From NCBI GenBank assembly GCA_938017985.1, contig CALIKS010000007.1, positions 52,694 to 94,818 of the forward strand: a DNA stretch of 42,125 bases, read 5' to 3'. A model generated the notes under the pieces. That model did no database searches. It saw only the letters and a program-made list of their open reading frames with translations, and was not told the origin of the DNA. A program made the translations under genes and the position numbers. This stretch comes from an uncultured archaeon (GTDB taxonomy: Archaea; Thermoproteota; Nitrososphaeria_A; Caldarchaeales; Calditenuaceae). Below are positions 24,417 through 31,480 of this stretch, in pieces (positions within the stretch are counted from its first letter, which is position 1; every line of letters begins with the position of its first letter).

Positions 24417-25376
24417 TTATTCTTTAGCAGGATCCGTGGGCTGTATTAAGCCTACATAATTTCTAGCTATCTTGATAACCTTTTTGACCACGTCTACTGC
24501 GTTTCTTCCAAAAACATAGGTTGCAGGCTCAAGTCCTATCCCGCCACGATCAATAATGACGTCAATGTCTGAAATATTCATGAATACTTCTTCGACTGCC
24601 GAAACTACGTCTTTCTCGTCTCTTCTTAAATTGTTTTGTTTTGTCTCTGTAAAGCTCATTCCTGAGTTTTTTATTGCTTCTTTTAGCATCTCGTCGAATT
24701 TGATGTTCATTACTGCCCTAACCTCTTGATTGTGACGAATGGCCGCTAGTAAGATGGATGCCAAGTGATGAGAGCATCCGAATGTCGGCTTACTCACCGC
24801 CCTCAGTGTAGATTTAATCTTTACTATTCTGCCTGGAAAAGCAGCAACATCATCAATCGAGACTGCGTTGGGTAGAGCCTCGGCAATGTTTATGGAGACC
24901 TCTGGAGAGAGATAAGCGACTATTGGAAAATTCTCAAGAAGCTCCAGTCCCTGTTCAAGTCGCCTGAGGATGCTTAACCTCTCAGGAGTTAATGCCGCCT
25001 CCATCAATAGACAGATCTGGCAATCAGCCAACTCGGGGTACAGACGTCTATGATAATCGCATAGGTAGCCCCTTGACAAAAAGTTCCTCCAGGCAGTCAT
25101 CAATGTTTGCGTAGACTTTACTGGGCTAACTGCCGCGTCAAATATTAGTGAGTCTACAAGTGCCTCTAAATCAGTCTTGGGTATACCTAATGCCTCGAGC
25201 CTCGACATGTAATGCTCCTGATCCGTGGCAAGATAATTACTAACTGCTGCTTGCGTGACGTTCAGGATGGATGCTATTTTTGGTTGACTATAATTTTTTG
25301 ACCGTAAAGCATGGGCAAGTACCCCTCTGAGGCCGGGGAGAAATTCTTTCCAGAAAATCTCGTCAGGAGGTCTCAT
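24417..25376 (-). CDS. thiR: ThiR-type transcriptional regulator: HTH domain fused to ThiN-like sensor domain
   Basis: A 319-residue protein. Residues 27-50 are a helix-turn-helix (YSQPKIASILNVTQAAVSNYL). The middle has CDYHRRLYPELADCQICLLME, a small Cys/His segment. Residues about 165-312 are homologous to ThiN: INIAEALPNAVSIDDVAAFPGRI, FGCSHHLASILLAAI, VRAVMNIKFDEML, IDRGGIGLEPATYVFGRNAVDVV. Compared with the ThiN half of thiDN here, the catalytic CPGGSRH reads FGCSHH and [10 protein letters not shown] reads IDRGGIGLEP. This suggests ligand sensing without catalysis. Archaeal ThiR proteins are known to control thiamine genes by this design. Targets are likely thiW-ATPase-thiDN 20 kb away. 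The start is ATG at 25376. Confidence 0.85.
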   Translation of the reverse strand: MRPPDEIFWKEFLPGLRGVLAHALRSKNYSQPKIASILNVTQAAVSNYLATDQEHYMSRLEALGIPKTDLEALVDSLIFDAAVSPVKSTQTLMTAWRNFLSRGYLCDYHRRLYPELADCQICLLMEAALTPERLSILRRLEQGLELLENFPIVAYLSPEVSINIAEALPNAVSIDDVAAFPGRIVKIKSTLRAVSKPTFGCSHHLASILLAAIRHNQEVRAVMNIKFDEMLKEAIKNSGMSFTETKQNNLRRDEKDVVSAVEEVFMNISDIDVIIDRGGIGLEPATYVFGRNAVDVVKKVIKIARNYVGLIQPTDPAKE

Positions 25377-25400
25377 CCATATTAGTAATTTTATAACCTA

Positions 25401-25408
25401 TTTATAAT
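25401..25408 (-). promoter_or_regulatory. TATA box for thiR
   Basis: On the minus strand ATTATAAA is centred about 28 nt upstream of the ATG at 25376, as expected for a leaderless or short-leader archaeal transcript. No Shine-Dalgarno precedes the ATG. This supports thiR having its own promoter, separate from the gene 38 nt upstream. Confidence 0.45.
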
Positions 25409-25414
25409 ATTTCT

Positions 25415-25798
25415 TTATGTGGTTCTCTGGATTATTGTGGAGAGTATTTTATTTACTTCGTCATCTGGAATTCTTCTAAATATTTCTACCTGAAGACTGC
25501 CTAGGTCCCATATTATTTTTCCCGTTGATAATTGATATTGAGCCCTTATCCTCATGACGTCACCCTTAGATAATTCCAGCTCTTCGACTAGTAGTCTAAA
25601 AAGTAGAGAGTTTAGCTCTCCTGCTGCCCTAGCCACTTCTTCCTGTTTTAGCTGTCCTGTCTTAACATATTCTCGAACCTGCGCGAAAAGAGTCTTTCTA
25701 AGCTTATCGGCATATGCACCAGCAATGACGAGTCCTGTCGTAATACTATTCTTTGCGGAATTCACGTATTCGATTCTCAATTGCTTAGATATAATCAT
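25415..25798 (-). CDS. Conserved archaeal protein, DUF2258-like
   Basis: A 127-residue soluble protein. The segment ITTGLVIAGAYADKLRKTLFAQVREYVK, a long helix (KQEEVARAAGELNSLLFRLLVEEL) and SKGDVMRIRAQYQL are what I associate with the archaeal DUF2258 family, whose function is not established. It is mostly helical N-terminally with a beta-rich end. The start is ATG at 25798. A run of basic and acidic residues gives no catalytic motif. It lies 38 nt upstream of thiR in the same direction and may be partly co-transcribed. Family recall is moderate. Confidence 0.7.
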   Translation of the reverse strand: MIISKQLRIEYVNSAKNSITTGLVIAGAYADKLRKTLFAQVREYVKTGQLKQEEVARAAGELNSLLFRLLVEELELSKGDVMRIRAQYQLSTGKIIWDLGSLQVEIFRRIPDDEVNKILSTIIQRTT

Positions 25799-25875
25799 TT
25801 AACGTATTTAGGGGCCAGTATTTTATTGAGATGCTGAACAAATTATTTAAATGAATCAATGAATACTACATACTC

Positions 25876-27270
25876 ATGAATATCGTTATCAGTAAAATCA
25901 AGAAGCATATAGAGAATAACTATACACAATTCATAAAGAACTTTTTAAGACTACTCGAGTGTCCAAGCGTATCAACAGATAAGGAAGGCATAGAGAAGGC
26001 AGTCGATGTCATTGTTGAGCTACTGAAAGAAGTCGGAGCGGATGTAAAGACTTACAAAATAGATGGCGGCAATCCTATAATTTATGGAGAGATAAAAGGA
26101 GATAAAAATTCATCGATAATGTTTTATGATCACTATGATGTCCAGCCCGTTGACCCGCTGGATAGATGGATAAGTCCCCCCTTCAAGCCCCGCATCGAGG
26201 ATGATAAAATCTATGCTAGAGGAGCAAGCGACGATAAGGGAAACCTAATCTCAAGAATACTGGCTGTAAAGACACTCAAAGATAGTTTAGGAGAACTTCC
26301 CGTAAATGTTAAGTTTCTATTTGAAGGCGAAGAAGAAATCGGCAGCCCCTCCTTACCCAAGTTCGTAATAAATTATAAAGAACAACTTAAGGCTGATGTA
26401 TGCATATGGGAAGGCGGCGGCTTCAACAAAAATGGAAGGCCAATGATTTATCTAGGTGCTAAAGGCGTGATTTACGTTGAGTTAAGAGTAAAGAGAAGAG
26501 GCGACGACCTTCATTCTTCTTGGGGAACCATAATAGAGAACCCTGCGTGGAGATTAGTCAGTGCATTATCAACAATAAGAGATATAAAGGGAAGAATACT
26601 CATAGATGGTTTTTACGATGAGGTTATAGACGATCCCGAGGCTGAGGAGCTGATCAGCAAAATAAACATCGACCGCTCAGAGATAGAAGCCATGACGAGT
26701 AATGGAGAACTGATAGAGGATTTGCCATTACCTGACCTGCTTAGGCGCTGGTTACTCTCACCGACAGTAAACATATGTGGCATATACTCTGGGTACGTTG
26801 AAAAAGGTCAGAAAACCGTGCTGCCATCTCATGGTTTCGCAAAGCTAGACATAAGAATTGTGCCCCGCATGCATCCTGACCGAGTATTAATGTTACTGAA
26901 GAAACACTTAGCAAAATTTGGATTCAGTGACGTTGAAGTTGAAATTCTTAACCATGGATATCCTGCTGCGAGGACGTCTCCAAACACTCCCCAAGTACGA
27001 CTGGCAAAACTAGTTGCAGAAGCCGTGAGTAGTAAAGAGGCCGTTGTATTTCCAAATATTGCTGGATCAGGACCAATTTACCTGATCACTGACATTCTCG
27101 GTCAGCCATGCTTCTCTTTTGGAGTAAATCATCCTGGCTCAAATATACATGCACCTAATGAGAACTTAATTATTAATAACTTCATGAAGGGAATATTGCA
27201 GTGCTCTCTATACTTATTGAATTTTGACTCTTGGGTTAGGCTTGGAAATGCGCCTTACCTAAACGCCTGA
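25876..27270 (+). CDS. M20-family metallopeptidase (dipeptidase/ArgE-DapE-like)
   Basis: A 464-residue di-zinc peptidase. Ligand motifs in order are FYDHYDVQPVDP (His and Asp), YARGASDDKGN (bridging Asp), FEGEEEIGSPS (Glu general base and Glu ligand), DVCIWEGGG, and VNHPGSNIHAPNEN (last His). The lid/dimerisation domain sits between, with DDLHSSWGT. The carnosinase-like HYDVQP and EGEEEIGSP form suggests a dipeptidase or an acetyl-amino-acid deacylase rather than DapE. The start is ATG at 25876. The last 35 nt overlap the convergent glycosyltransferase gene. Confidence 0.88.
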   Translation: MNIVISKIKKHIENNYTQFIKNFLRLLECPSVSTDKEGIEKAVDVIVELLKEVGADVKTYKIDGGNPIIYGEIKGDKNSSIMFYDHYDVQPVDPLDRWISPPFKPRIEDDKIYARGASDDKGNLISRILAVKTLKDSLGELPVNVKFLFEGEEEIGSPSLPKFVINYKEQLKADVCIWEGGGFNKNGRPMIYLGAKGVIYVELRVKRRGDDLHSSWGTIIENPAWRLVSALSTIRDIKGRILIDGFYDEVIDDPEAEELISKINIDRSEIEAMTSNGELIEDLPLPDLLRRWLLSPTVNICGIYSGYVEKGQKTVLPSHGFAKLDIRIVPRMHPDRVLMLLKKHLAKFGFSDVEVEILNHGYPAARTSPNTPQVRLAKLVAEAVSSKEAVVFPNIAGSGPIYLITDILGQPCFSFGVNHPGSNIHAPNENLIINNFMKGILQCSLYLLNFDSWVRLGNAPYLNA

Positions 27271-28384
27271 AGAGTAATGTTTTAGGTGAAGTACCAGTCT
27301 CTGCGAAGAAGACCGAGAGTGCCATAAGTCCTATTGAAAAAGCTCTAATCAGGGCTAATATCTGGGGAGGAGAACCGGGCATTATTGGGTCATACTCTCC
27401 GAACCAAGTCAATATTATTCCAACGTTAGTTATCTCTAGTGCTGGCCAGAAATAAAATGACCTTGGCTGGGAGGCTATTAGTGGAATCAGCCAGATAACC
27501 ATCTGTGGCGTGAATATATAGCTCGATAATAGCCAGACACTCACTGATAAGAAACACTTAGCAAGCAGTGAACCATCCATCAAATAGACCCTCAGGACCA
27601 GGTATGCACCCAACGCTAAGCCAAAAATTTTTGCAGAAGTGGAGTCAGGTTTGCCGAAGATCCAGATGTACCATGCATTTTCTAAGCCCCATCCGACGTG
27701 ATATCTGAAGAATTCTAATAATGATGATGGATTAAGAATCAATTGTATGAGATAGAAAGGAATAGCACCTGCCAGAAAGTAAAGAAAATACCTCAGGCGC
27801 TGACGATTATTGTTTAACTCCATTAAGAAAAGCGGTAGAAGAAACCCGGAATATAGCTTGACTGTAAATGCCAATCCGGCTACAACTCCACTCCATTCTA
27901 GTCTCCCAATAATGAATAAAGCAATAGAGAGGCCGACCAGAGCAGCGGCAATATGGTCATAATTATAGATTCCATAGAAAACTAGGCTAGGCGAGGCAAT
28001 CGCAAGCAGACCTATTTTTCTCACACCAGTCTTCTCCACTATATTAATTATGGACCATGCTAGGATTAAGTAAAATGGGAGACTCAAATACACAAAAGCA
28101 GAGTAGTAGTTTTCAAGCGTCGCACCACCAATAACTCTTGCCAAATAAGTAACTACGCATGAGAGCGGCGGATACTCGAAAAAGTATTCAAAGCATGGAG
28201 CGAGGCCAAGTCTGAGCTCGTGATCCCGCCACCAGAAGTTAACTATGTCGCTATAAATGTTTCCACTCATTCGTGGATTATGAAGAGCAGCACTTAACAA
28301 CCAAGACGTAACGGCGACACCGTAAACAAAACCTTTGAGATACATCTTCTTCATACTGCATGAATTAAGTTTCATTTCGAGCAT
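27236..28384 (-). CDS. Polytopic GT-C glycosyltransferase, GT87/DUF2029-like
   Basis: A 382-residue membrane protein with about ten hydrophobic helices. After the first helix the luminal loop SGNIYSDIVNFWWR carries an acidic residue as in GT-C mannosyltransferases. FEYPPLSCVVTYLARVIGG (the P-P-L/G pattern), GLAFTVKLYSGFLLPLF, and a helix with TPQMVIWLIPLI resemble GT87 alpha-mannosyltransferases. They use polyprenyl-phosphate sugars at the outer membrane face. The acceptor is unknown. Start codon choice is open: TTG/ATG codons occur at several N-terminal positions, and MKKMYLKGF is a plausible shorter start. It is convergent with the M20 peptidase gene, overlapping by 35 nt. Confidence 0.72.
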   Translation of the reverse strand: MLEMKLNSCSMKKMYLKGFVYGVAVTSWLLSAALHNPRMSGNIYSDIVNFWWRDHELRLGLAPCFEYFFEYPPLSCVVTYLARVIGGATLENYYSAFVYLSLPFYLILAWSIINIVEKTGVRKIGLLAIASPSLVFYGIYNYDHIAAALVGLSIALFIIGRLEWSGVVAGLAFTVKLYSGFLLPLFLMELNNNRQRLRYFLYFLAGAIPFYLIQLILNPSSLLEFFRYHVGWGLENAWYIWIFGKPDSTSAKIFGLALGAYLVLRVYLMDGSLLAKCFLSVSVWLLSSYIFTPQMVIWLIPLIASQPRSFYFWPALEITNVGIILTWFGEYDPIMPGSPPQILALIRAFSIGLMALSVFFAETGTSPKTLLFRRLGKAHFQA

Positions 28385-28420
28385 TTATCTTTTTTATTAA
28401 TGGCTACGCTGCTTCTAAAA

Positions 28421-28429
28421 TATTTAAAA
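28421..28429 (+). promoter_or_regulatory. TATA box for the RidA/amidohydrolase operon
   Basis: TATTTAAAA lies 32-40 nt before the ATG at 28461, in a 58-nt gap that also must serve the divergent glycosyltransferase gene. The distance favours ATG 28461 over the TTG at 28443 as the translation start. Confidence 0.4.
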
Positions 28430-28460
28430 ATATAAAAACAAGTTGAAGATATTTAGATTT

Positions 28461-28853
28461 ATGACAGAGTTAAAGAGACATATTTCTCCATCATTTGGAA
28501 GGCGCCCTTACGTTTCGCATGCCACGATTGTTGGAGACATTGTTTTTGTATGTGGGATGGGCCCTGATGACCTTGACGCAGACGTTGAGACACAGACCGA
28601 GCAGACAATACTAAATATTAAAAAAATCCTTGAAGAAGTCGGTTCGTCATTAAGCAGGGTAGCGAAAGTAGTTGTCTACTTAAAGGATGTAGGAGACTAT
28701 GAGAAGATGAATAGTGTTTATTCAAAATACTTCACAGACAATCCACCTGCTAGGACATGCGTCCAAGCGACGAGCCCACTTCATTATCTTGGACAAAGAG
28801 TCGAAATGGACGTGATAGCAGTGATTAATAAAGAGAGACGCCAAGAGAAGTGA
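28461..28853 (+). CDS. RidA family (YjgF/YER057c/UK114) protein
   Basis: A protein of about 130 residues. Motifs typical of the trimeric RidA fold are visible: YVSHATIVGDIVFVCGMGP, QTEQTILNIKKILEEVGSSL, VAKVVVYLKDVGDYEKMNSVY, and the active-site arginine in NPPARTCVQATSPL. A C-terminal glutamate region (VEMDVIAVI) follows. RidA members hydrolyse reactive enamines/imines from PLP enzymes; distant clades have other roles. It is followed after 7 nt by an amidohydrolase, suggesting a shared degradative pathway. ATG 28461 is preferred over the in-frame TTG 28443. Confidence 0.88.
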   Translation: MTELKRHISPSFGRRPYVSHATIVGDIVFVCGMGPDDLDADVETQTEQTILNIKKILEEVGSSLSRVAKVVVYLKDVGDYEKMNSVYSKYFTDNPPARTCVQATSPLHYLGQRVEMDVIAVINKERRQEK

Positions 28854-28860
28854 GAATAAT

Positions 28861-29994
28861 TTGACTATTTATGACTTAGTAATTAAGAATGGTTTAGTCA
28901 TTGATCCTGCTCAGGAAATTGAGGAAAAATTTGACATTGCTGTTTCTAGAGGCGTAATAGAAAGTGTTGAGAAGAATATTCCATCGTCCTCCGCTAAAAC
29001 TGTTATTGATGCGTCTGGAATGATTGTGACGCCTGGAATCATTGACCTTCATACCCATGTATGTTACTCGATTTGTCCGCGACTGGGCGTTGCACCTGAT
29101 AAGACTTGCCTAGTTAATGGTTCAACAACAGTGCTTGATGCGGGGTCGGCTGGACATATAGTTTTTCCAAGCTTTAGAGAATTCATTATCAATAACTCTA
29201 GGACAAAGATATATGCTCTTCTAAACATTGGGTCTATTGGGCTAGTAACGTTTTTCTTCGATCGTGTTAAGAGTGTTCTTCTCAGCCCAGAGTTGATAGA
29301 CATTTCAGAGACGATTTCTTGCATAGAGAAGAATCGAGACATCATTAAGGGTGTAAAGTGGCATCATGTATACGGGCAGGAAGCACTACTCCTAGCTAGG
29401 CAAGTCGCAGACAAGACGGGAACATTCATGATGTGCGAGAACTCTGCGCTTTATTGGTACCCCATAGACATAGTACTAAAGTTCATGAAGAAGGGAGATA
29501 TCTTGACTCACTGTTTTCATGGAGGACCCGCACCGGCAGTGATAGACGAGGAAGGAAGAGTGAGACAGGAGGTTGAGGAGGCGCGTAGACGAGGAGTAAT
29601 ATTTGATGTAGGACACGGACAGGCTAGCTTTTCTTTCAGCGTAGCAGAAAAGTCCATCCAACAGGGGCTAGAACCCACAACTATTAGCACTGATCTTCAT
29701 TTAGGAAATATTAATGGTCCTGTCTATGATGTGGGGACGACACTTACAAAATTTTTGTTGCTGGGACTATCCTTAAGAGACGTAGTTGAGAAGGCTACTC
29801 TTAATCCTGCAAAAGCTTTAGGAATTAGTGATAGGCTAGGCAATCTCAGGCCTAGCTCAGTCGCAGACATAGTCGTGTGGAAACTAGTGAAGGGAAAGTA
29901 TGAACTTATCGACTGCATGGGTGAAAAGAGAATTAGTGAAGAGTTACTGAGACCAATATATGTCGTCTCGAACGGTGAATTAGTGGTAAGATAA
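28861..29994 (+). CDS. Amidohydrolase/deacetylase-family metallohydrolase (COG3964-like)
   Basis: A 377-residue TIM-barrel enzyme of the amidohydrolase superfamily. Motifs are YDLVIKNGLVIDPAQ and DIAVSRGVI (N-terminal sandwich), PGIIDLHTHVC (HxH metal pair), GVKWHH (candidate carboxylated lysine), THCFHGG and FDVGHGQASFSF (His ligands), and TISTDLH (catalytic Asp). The C-terminal ATLNPAKALGISDRLGNL is typical for dihydroorotase/imidazolonepropionase relatives. The pattern fits COG3964 enzymes, some of which remove N-acetyl or ester groups from amino acid-like compounds. The start is TTG at 28861, 7 nt after ridA. The substrate is unknown. Confidence 0.84.
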   Translation: MTIYDLVIKNGLVIDPAQEIEEKFDIAVSRGVIESVEKNIPSSSAKTVIDASGMIVTPGIIDLHTHVCYSICPRLGVAPDKTCLVNGSTTVLDAGSAGHIVFPSFREFIINNSRTKIYALLNIGSIGLVTFFFDRVKSVLLSPELIDISETISCIEKNRDIIKGVKWHHVYGQEALLLARQVADKTGTFMMCENSALYWYPIDIVLKFMKKGDILTHCFHGGPAPAVIDEEGRVRQEVEEARRRGVIFDVGHGQASFSFSVAEKSIQQGLEPTTISTDLHLGNINGPVYDVGTTLTKFLLLGLSLRDVVEKATLNPAKALGISDRLGNLRPSSVADIVVWKLVKGKYELIDCMGEKRISEELLRPIYVVSNGELVVR

Positions 29995-30076
29995 GTATAT
30001 TTATCGAGGATTTCTCCTGCTGATAAGCAAGAATTATATTTAAATTAGAGAATTAAGAACTAGGTTGGCTAGGAGT

Positions 30077-30100
30077 CGGCTGAGGTGACGATGAATGCCG
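30077..30100 (+). promoter_or_regulatory. Possible L7Ae-binding kink-loop over the L7Ae start codon
   Basis: In the leader, CGGC (30077-30080) can pair with GCCG (30097-30100). U30081 pairs A30095, then tandem GA (30082-30083 and 30093-30094) closes a 9-nt loop. This is a K-loop shape of the kind L7Ae binds. The AUG start codon (30095-30097) would be inside it. Autoregulation of L7Ae through a K-turn in its own leader is known in some archaea; here it is only a sequence-level suggestion. Confidence 0.35.
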
Positions 30101-30472
30101 GGACAGGCATACTATGTTAAGTTCAAGACACCGTCAGAACTAGTTACTGCTACGCTTGAGGTAGTTAAACTAGTCAGGACAAGCGGCAAACTTAAGAAAG
30201 GAGTCAACGAAGTAATTAAGGCAATTGAGCGTGGCCAAGCGAAGTTTGTAGCGATTGCTGAGGATGTAGACCCGCCCGAGATAGTGGCTTTCTTACCAAC
30301 GCTATGCGATGAGAAGAAGATTCCATACGTCTATGTGCCGAGTAAAGAAGAATTGGGCAAGGCTGCTGGACTAAACGTAAAAGCTAGTTCTGTGGCAGTT
30401 GTTGAGCCTGGCGAGGCTAAGGGATATCTCGACGAGATAATTAAGAAGCTCTCAGAGATTCGGGGTAGGTAA
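30095..30472 (+). CDS. rpl7ae: Ribosomal protein L7Ae / K-turn-binding protein
   Basis: A 125-residue protein. [40 protein letters not shown] is the L7Ae RNA-binding core (basic KKGxNE helix plus the AxDxxP loop). [13 protein letters not shown] and [13 protein letters not shown] complete it. It binds kink-turns in 23S rRNA, box C/D and H/ACA guide RNAs and RNase P. A likely client RNA, the K-turn H/ACA candidate at 18232-18311, is in this window. The start is ATG at 30095; an ATG at 30091 is out of frame. It is first of a co-directional group with S28e and L24e. Confidence 0.96.
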   Translation: MPGQAYYVKFKTPSELVTATLEVVKLVRTSGKLKKGVNEVIKAIERGQAKFVAIAEDVDPPEIVAFLPTLCDEKKIPYVYVPSKEELGKAAGLNVKASSVAVVEPGEAKGYLDEIIKKLSEIRGR

Positions 30473-30474
30473 GG

Positions 30475-30708
30475 ATGAGCCAGCAGTCATCAAAACAGCA
30501 GGCAAAAGTAGAGGAGCCAGTGCCTGCGGAGGTTGTACAGTTAGTCGGTAGGACAGGCGTTAGGGGAGACGTAACTCAAGTCAGAGTCAGAATACTAGAT
30601 GGTAAGGATAAGGGAAGAGTAATTAGCAGAAACGTTAAAGGACCTGTGAGGGTTGGAGATATTCTTCTCCTACTTGATACTGAAAGAGAGGCTGAGAAAA
30701 TTAAGTAG
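30475..30708 (+). CDS. rps28e: Small subunit ribosomal protein S28e
   Basis: A 77-residue protein. [46 protein letters not shown] is the conserved S28e OB-like fold, ending in [11 protein letters not shown] as usual. An N-terminal Gln/Lys-rich extension of about 15 residues precedes the fold. ATG at 30475 starts 2 nt after the L7Ae stop. The gene order L7Ae-S28e-L24e is widely conserved in archaea. Confidence 0.96.
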   Translation: MSQQSSKQQAKVEEPVPAEVVQLVGRTGVRGDVTQVRVRILDGKDKGRVISRNVKGPVRVGDILLLLDTEREAEKIK

Positions 30709-30731
30709 TGAGAGGAGAGGGATATCCACAG

Positions 30732-30923
30732 ATGCCGACGATGCATAGATGTTCCTTCTGTGGCAAAGAGTTCATACATGGTACTGGCATGCTCTTCGTT
30801 AAGAAAGATGGAACCCTGCATTGGTTCTGCAGTAAAAGATGTAGAATATTTATGCTGGAGCATAAGAAAGACCCTAGAAAAATAAAGTGGACTGTTTATT
30901 TCGGCCAAGAGAGACGTGCTTAG
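30732..30923 (+). CDS. rpl24e: Large subunit ribosomal protein L24e
   Basis: A protein of about 63 residues with a treble-clef zinc finger: HRCSFCGKEFIHGTGMLFV, then HWFCSKRCRIFML, giving four cysteines. The end DPRKIKWTVYF is the conserved L24e tail. ATG at 30732 (MPTMHRCSFCG) matches the usual family start. An earlier GTG at 30708, overlapping the S28e stop, would add 8 atypical residues. The 3' end overlaps the convergent ndk gene by 4 nt. Confidence 0.94.
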   Translation: MPTMHRCSFCGKEFIHGTGMLFVKKDGTLHWFCSKRCRIFMLEHKKDPRKIKWTVYFGQERRA

Positions 30924-31345
30924 GAGAGAAGCTCAGATTCGTCAAAGAATATTGGGGCCTCCCTCATATAGGACTCTTTACTATCAGAGGCATGAATTAT
31001 GTTGTCTGTAAGATCGAGGCCTAGGTCGCCCCTTATAGTTCCCGGCTCAGCTTTTGCTGGGTCAGTCGCTCCAATCATCTTTCTGACGACAATTACTGCC
31101 TCTCTTCCTTCGAGTAGTATTGCGACGACTCTTTTCCCCGTCACTACTGATAACAGTTTATCGTAGAATTCTTTGCCTTTATGGACCTCGTAGAGCCTTT
31201 CAGCCATCTCTTTTCTCATCGTCATCATTTTTAATCCCTTAATGATTAGGCCCTTTCTTTCAAATCTCGATATTACTTCGCCTATTAGTCCCCTCTCTAC
31301 GCAGCTTGGCTTAAGCAAGACAAATGTCTTTTCGAGAGCGCTCAT
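30920..31345 (-). CDS. ndk: Nucleoside diphosphate kinase
   Basis: A 141-residue enzyme that equilibrates nucleoside triphosphates through a phospho-histidine. It has KTFVLLKPSCVERGLIGEVISRFERKGL, the substrate segment RKMIGATDPAKAEPGTIRGD, and the active-site His118 in NIIHASDSKESY. The length is typical. In many archaea ndk follows L24e in the same direction; here it lies after L24e but is inverted, with stops overlapping by 4 nt. The start is ATG at 31345, and the 135-nt gap to aIF2-gamma holds both promoters. Confidence 0.95.
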   Translation of the reverse strand: MSALEKTFVLLKPSCVERGLIGEVISRFERKGLIIKGLKMMTMRKEMAERLYEVHKGKEFYDKLLSVVTGKRVVAILLEGREAVIVVRKMIGATDPAKAEPGTIRGDLGLDLTDNIIHASDSKESYMREAPIFFDESELLS

Positions 31346-31447
31346 AGCAGCATAAATTATGTTTACTTATTGATATATCATTCTTGTTTCTGATTCATCG
31401 AGATGTCTGGCTGATTAATTAAAGTGATGTTAGAAATAATCTTCAAT

Positions 31448-31456
31448 CTATATAAG
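31448..31456 (+). promoter_or_regulatory. TATA box for the aIF2-gamma gene
   Basis: CTATATAAG is a consensus-like archaeal TATA box whose centre lies about 29 nt before the ATG at 31481. This predicts a leaderless or very short-leader mRNA. No Shine-Dalgarno is evident directly before the ATG, although AAGGG occurs at 31472-31476. Confidence 0.55.
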
Positions 31457-31480
31457 AAGCAGGCATTGATTAAGGGTTAG

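Noticed and set aside
31370-31430. Box C/D-like motifs (TTGATAT, TCTGA, GAGATGT, GCTGA, GTGATG) between ndk and aIF2-gamma
   Set aside because: The C boxes do not match RUGAUGA, the guide spacing is irregular and no terminal stem is seen.
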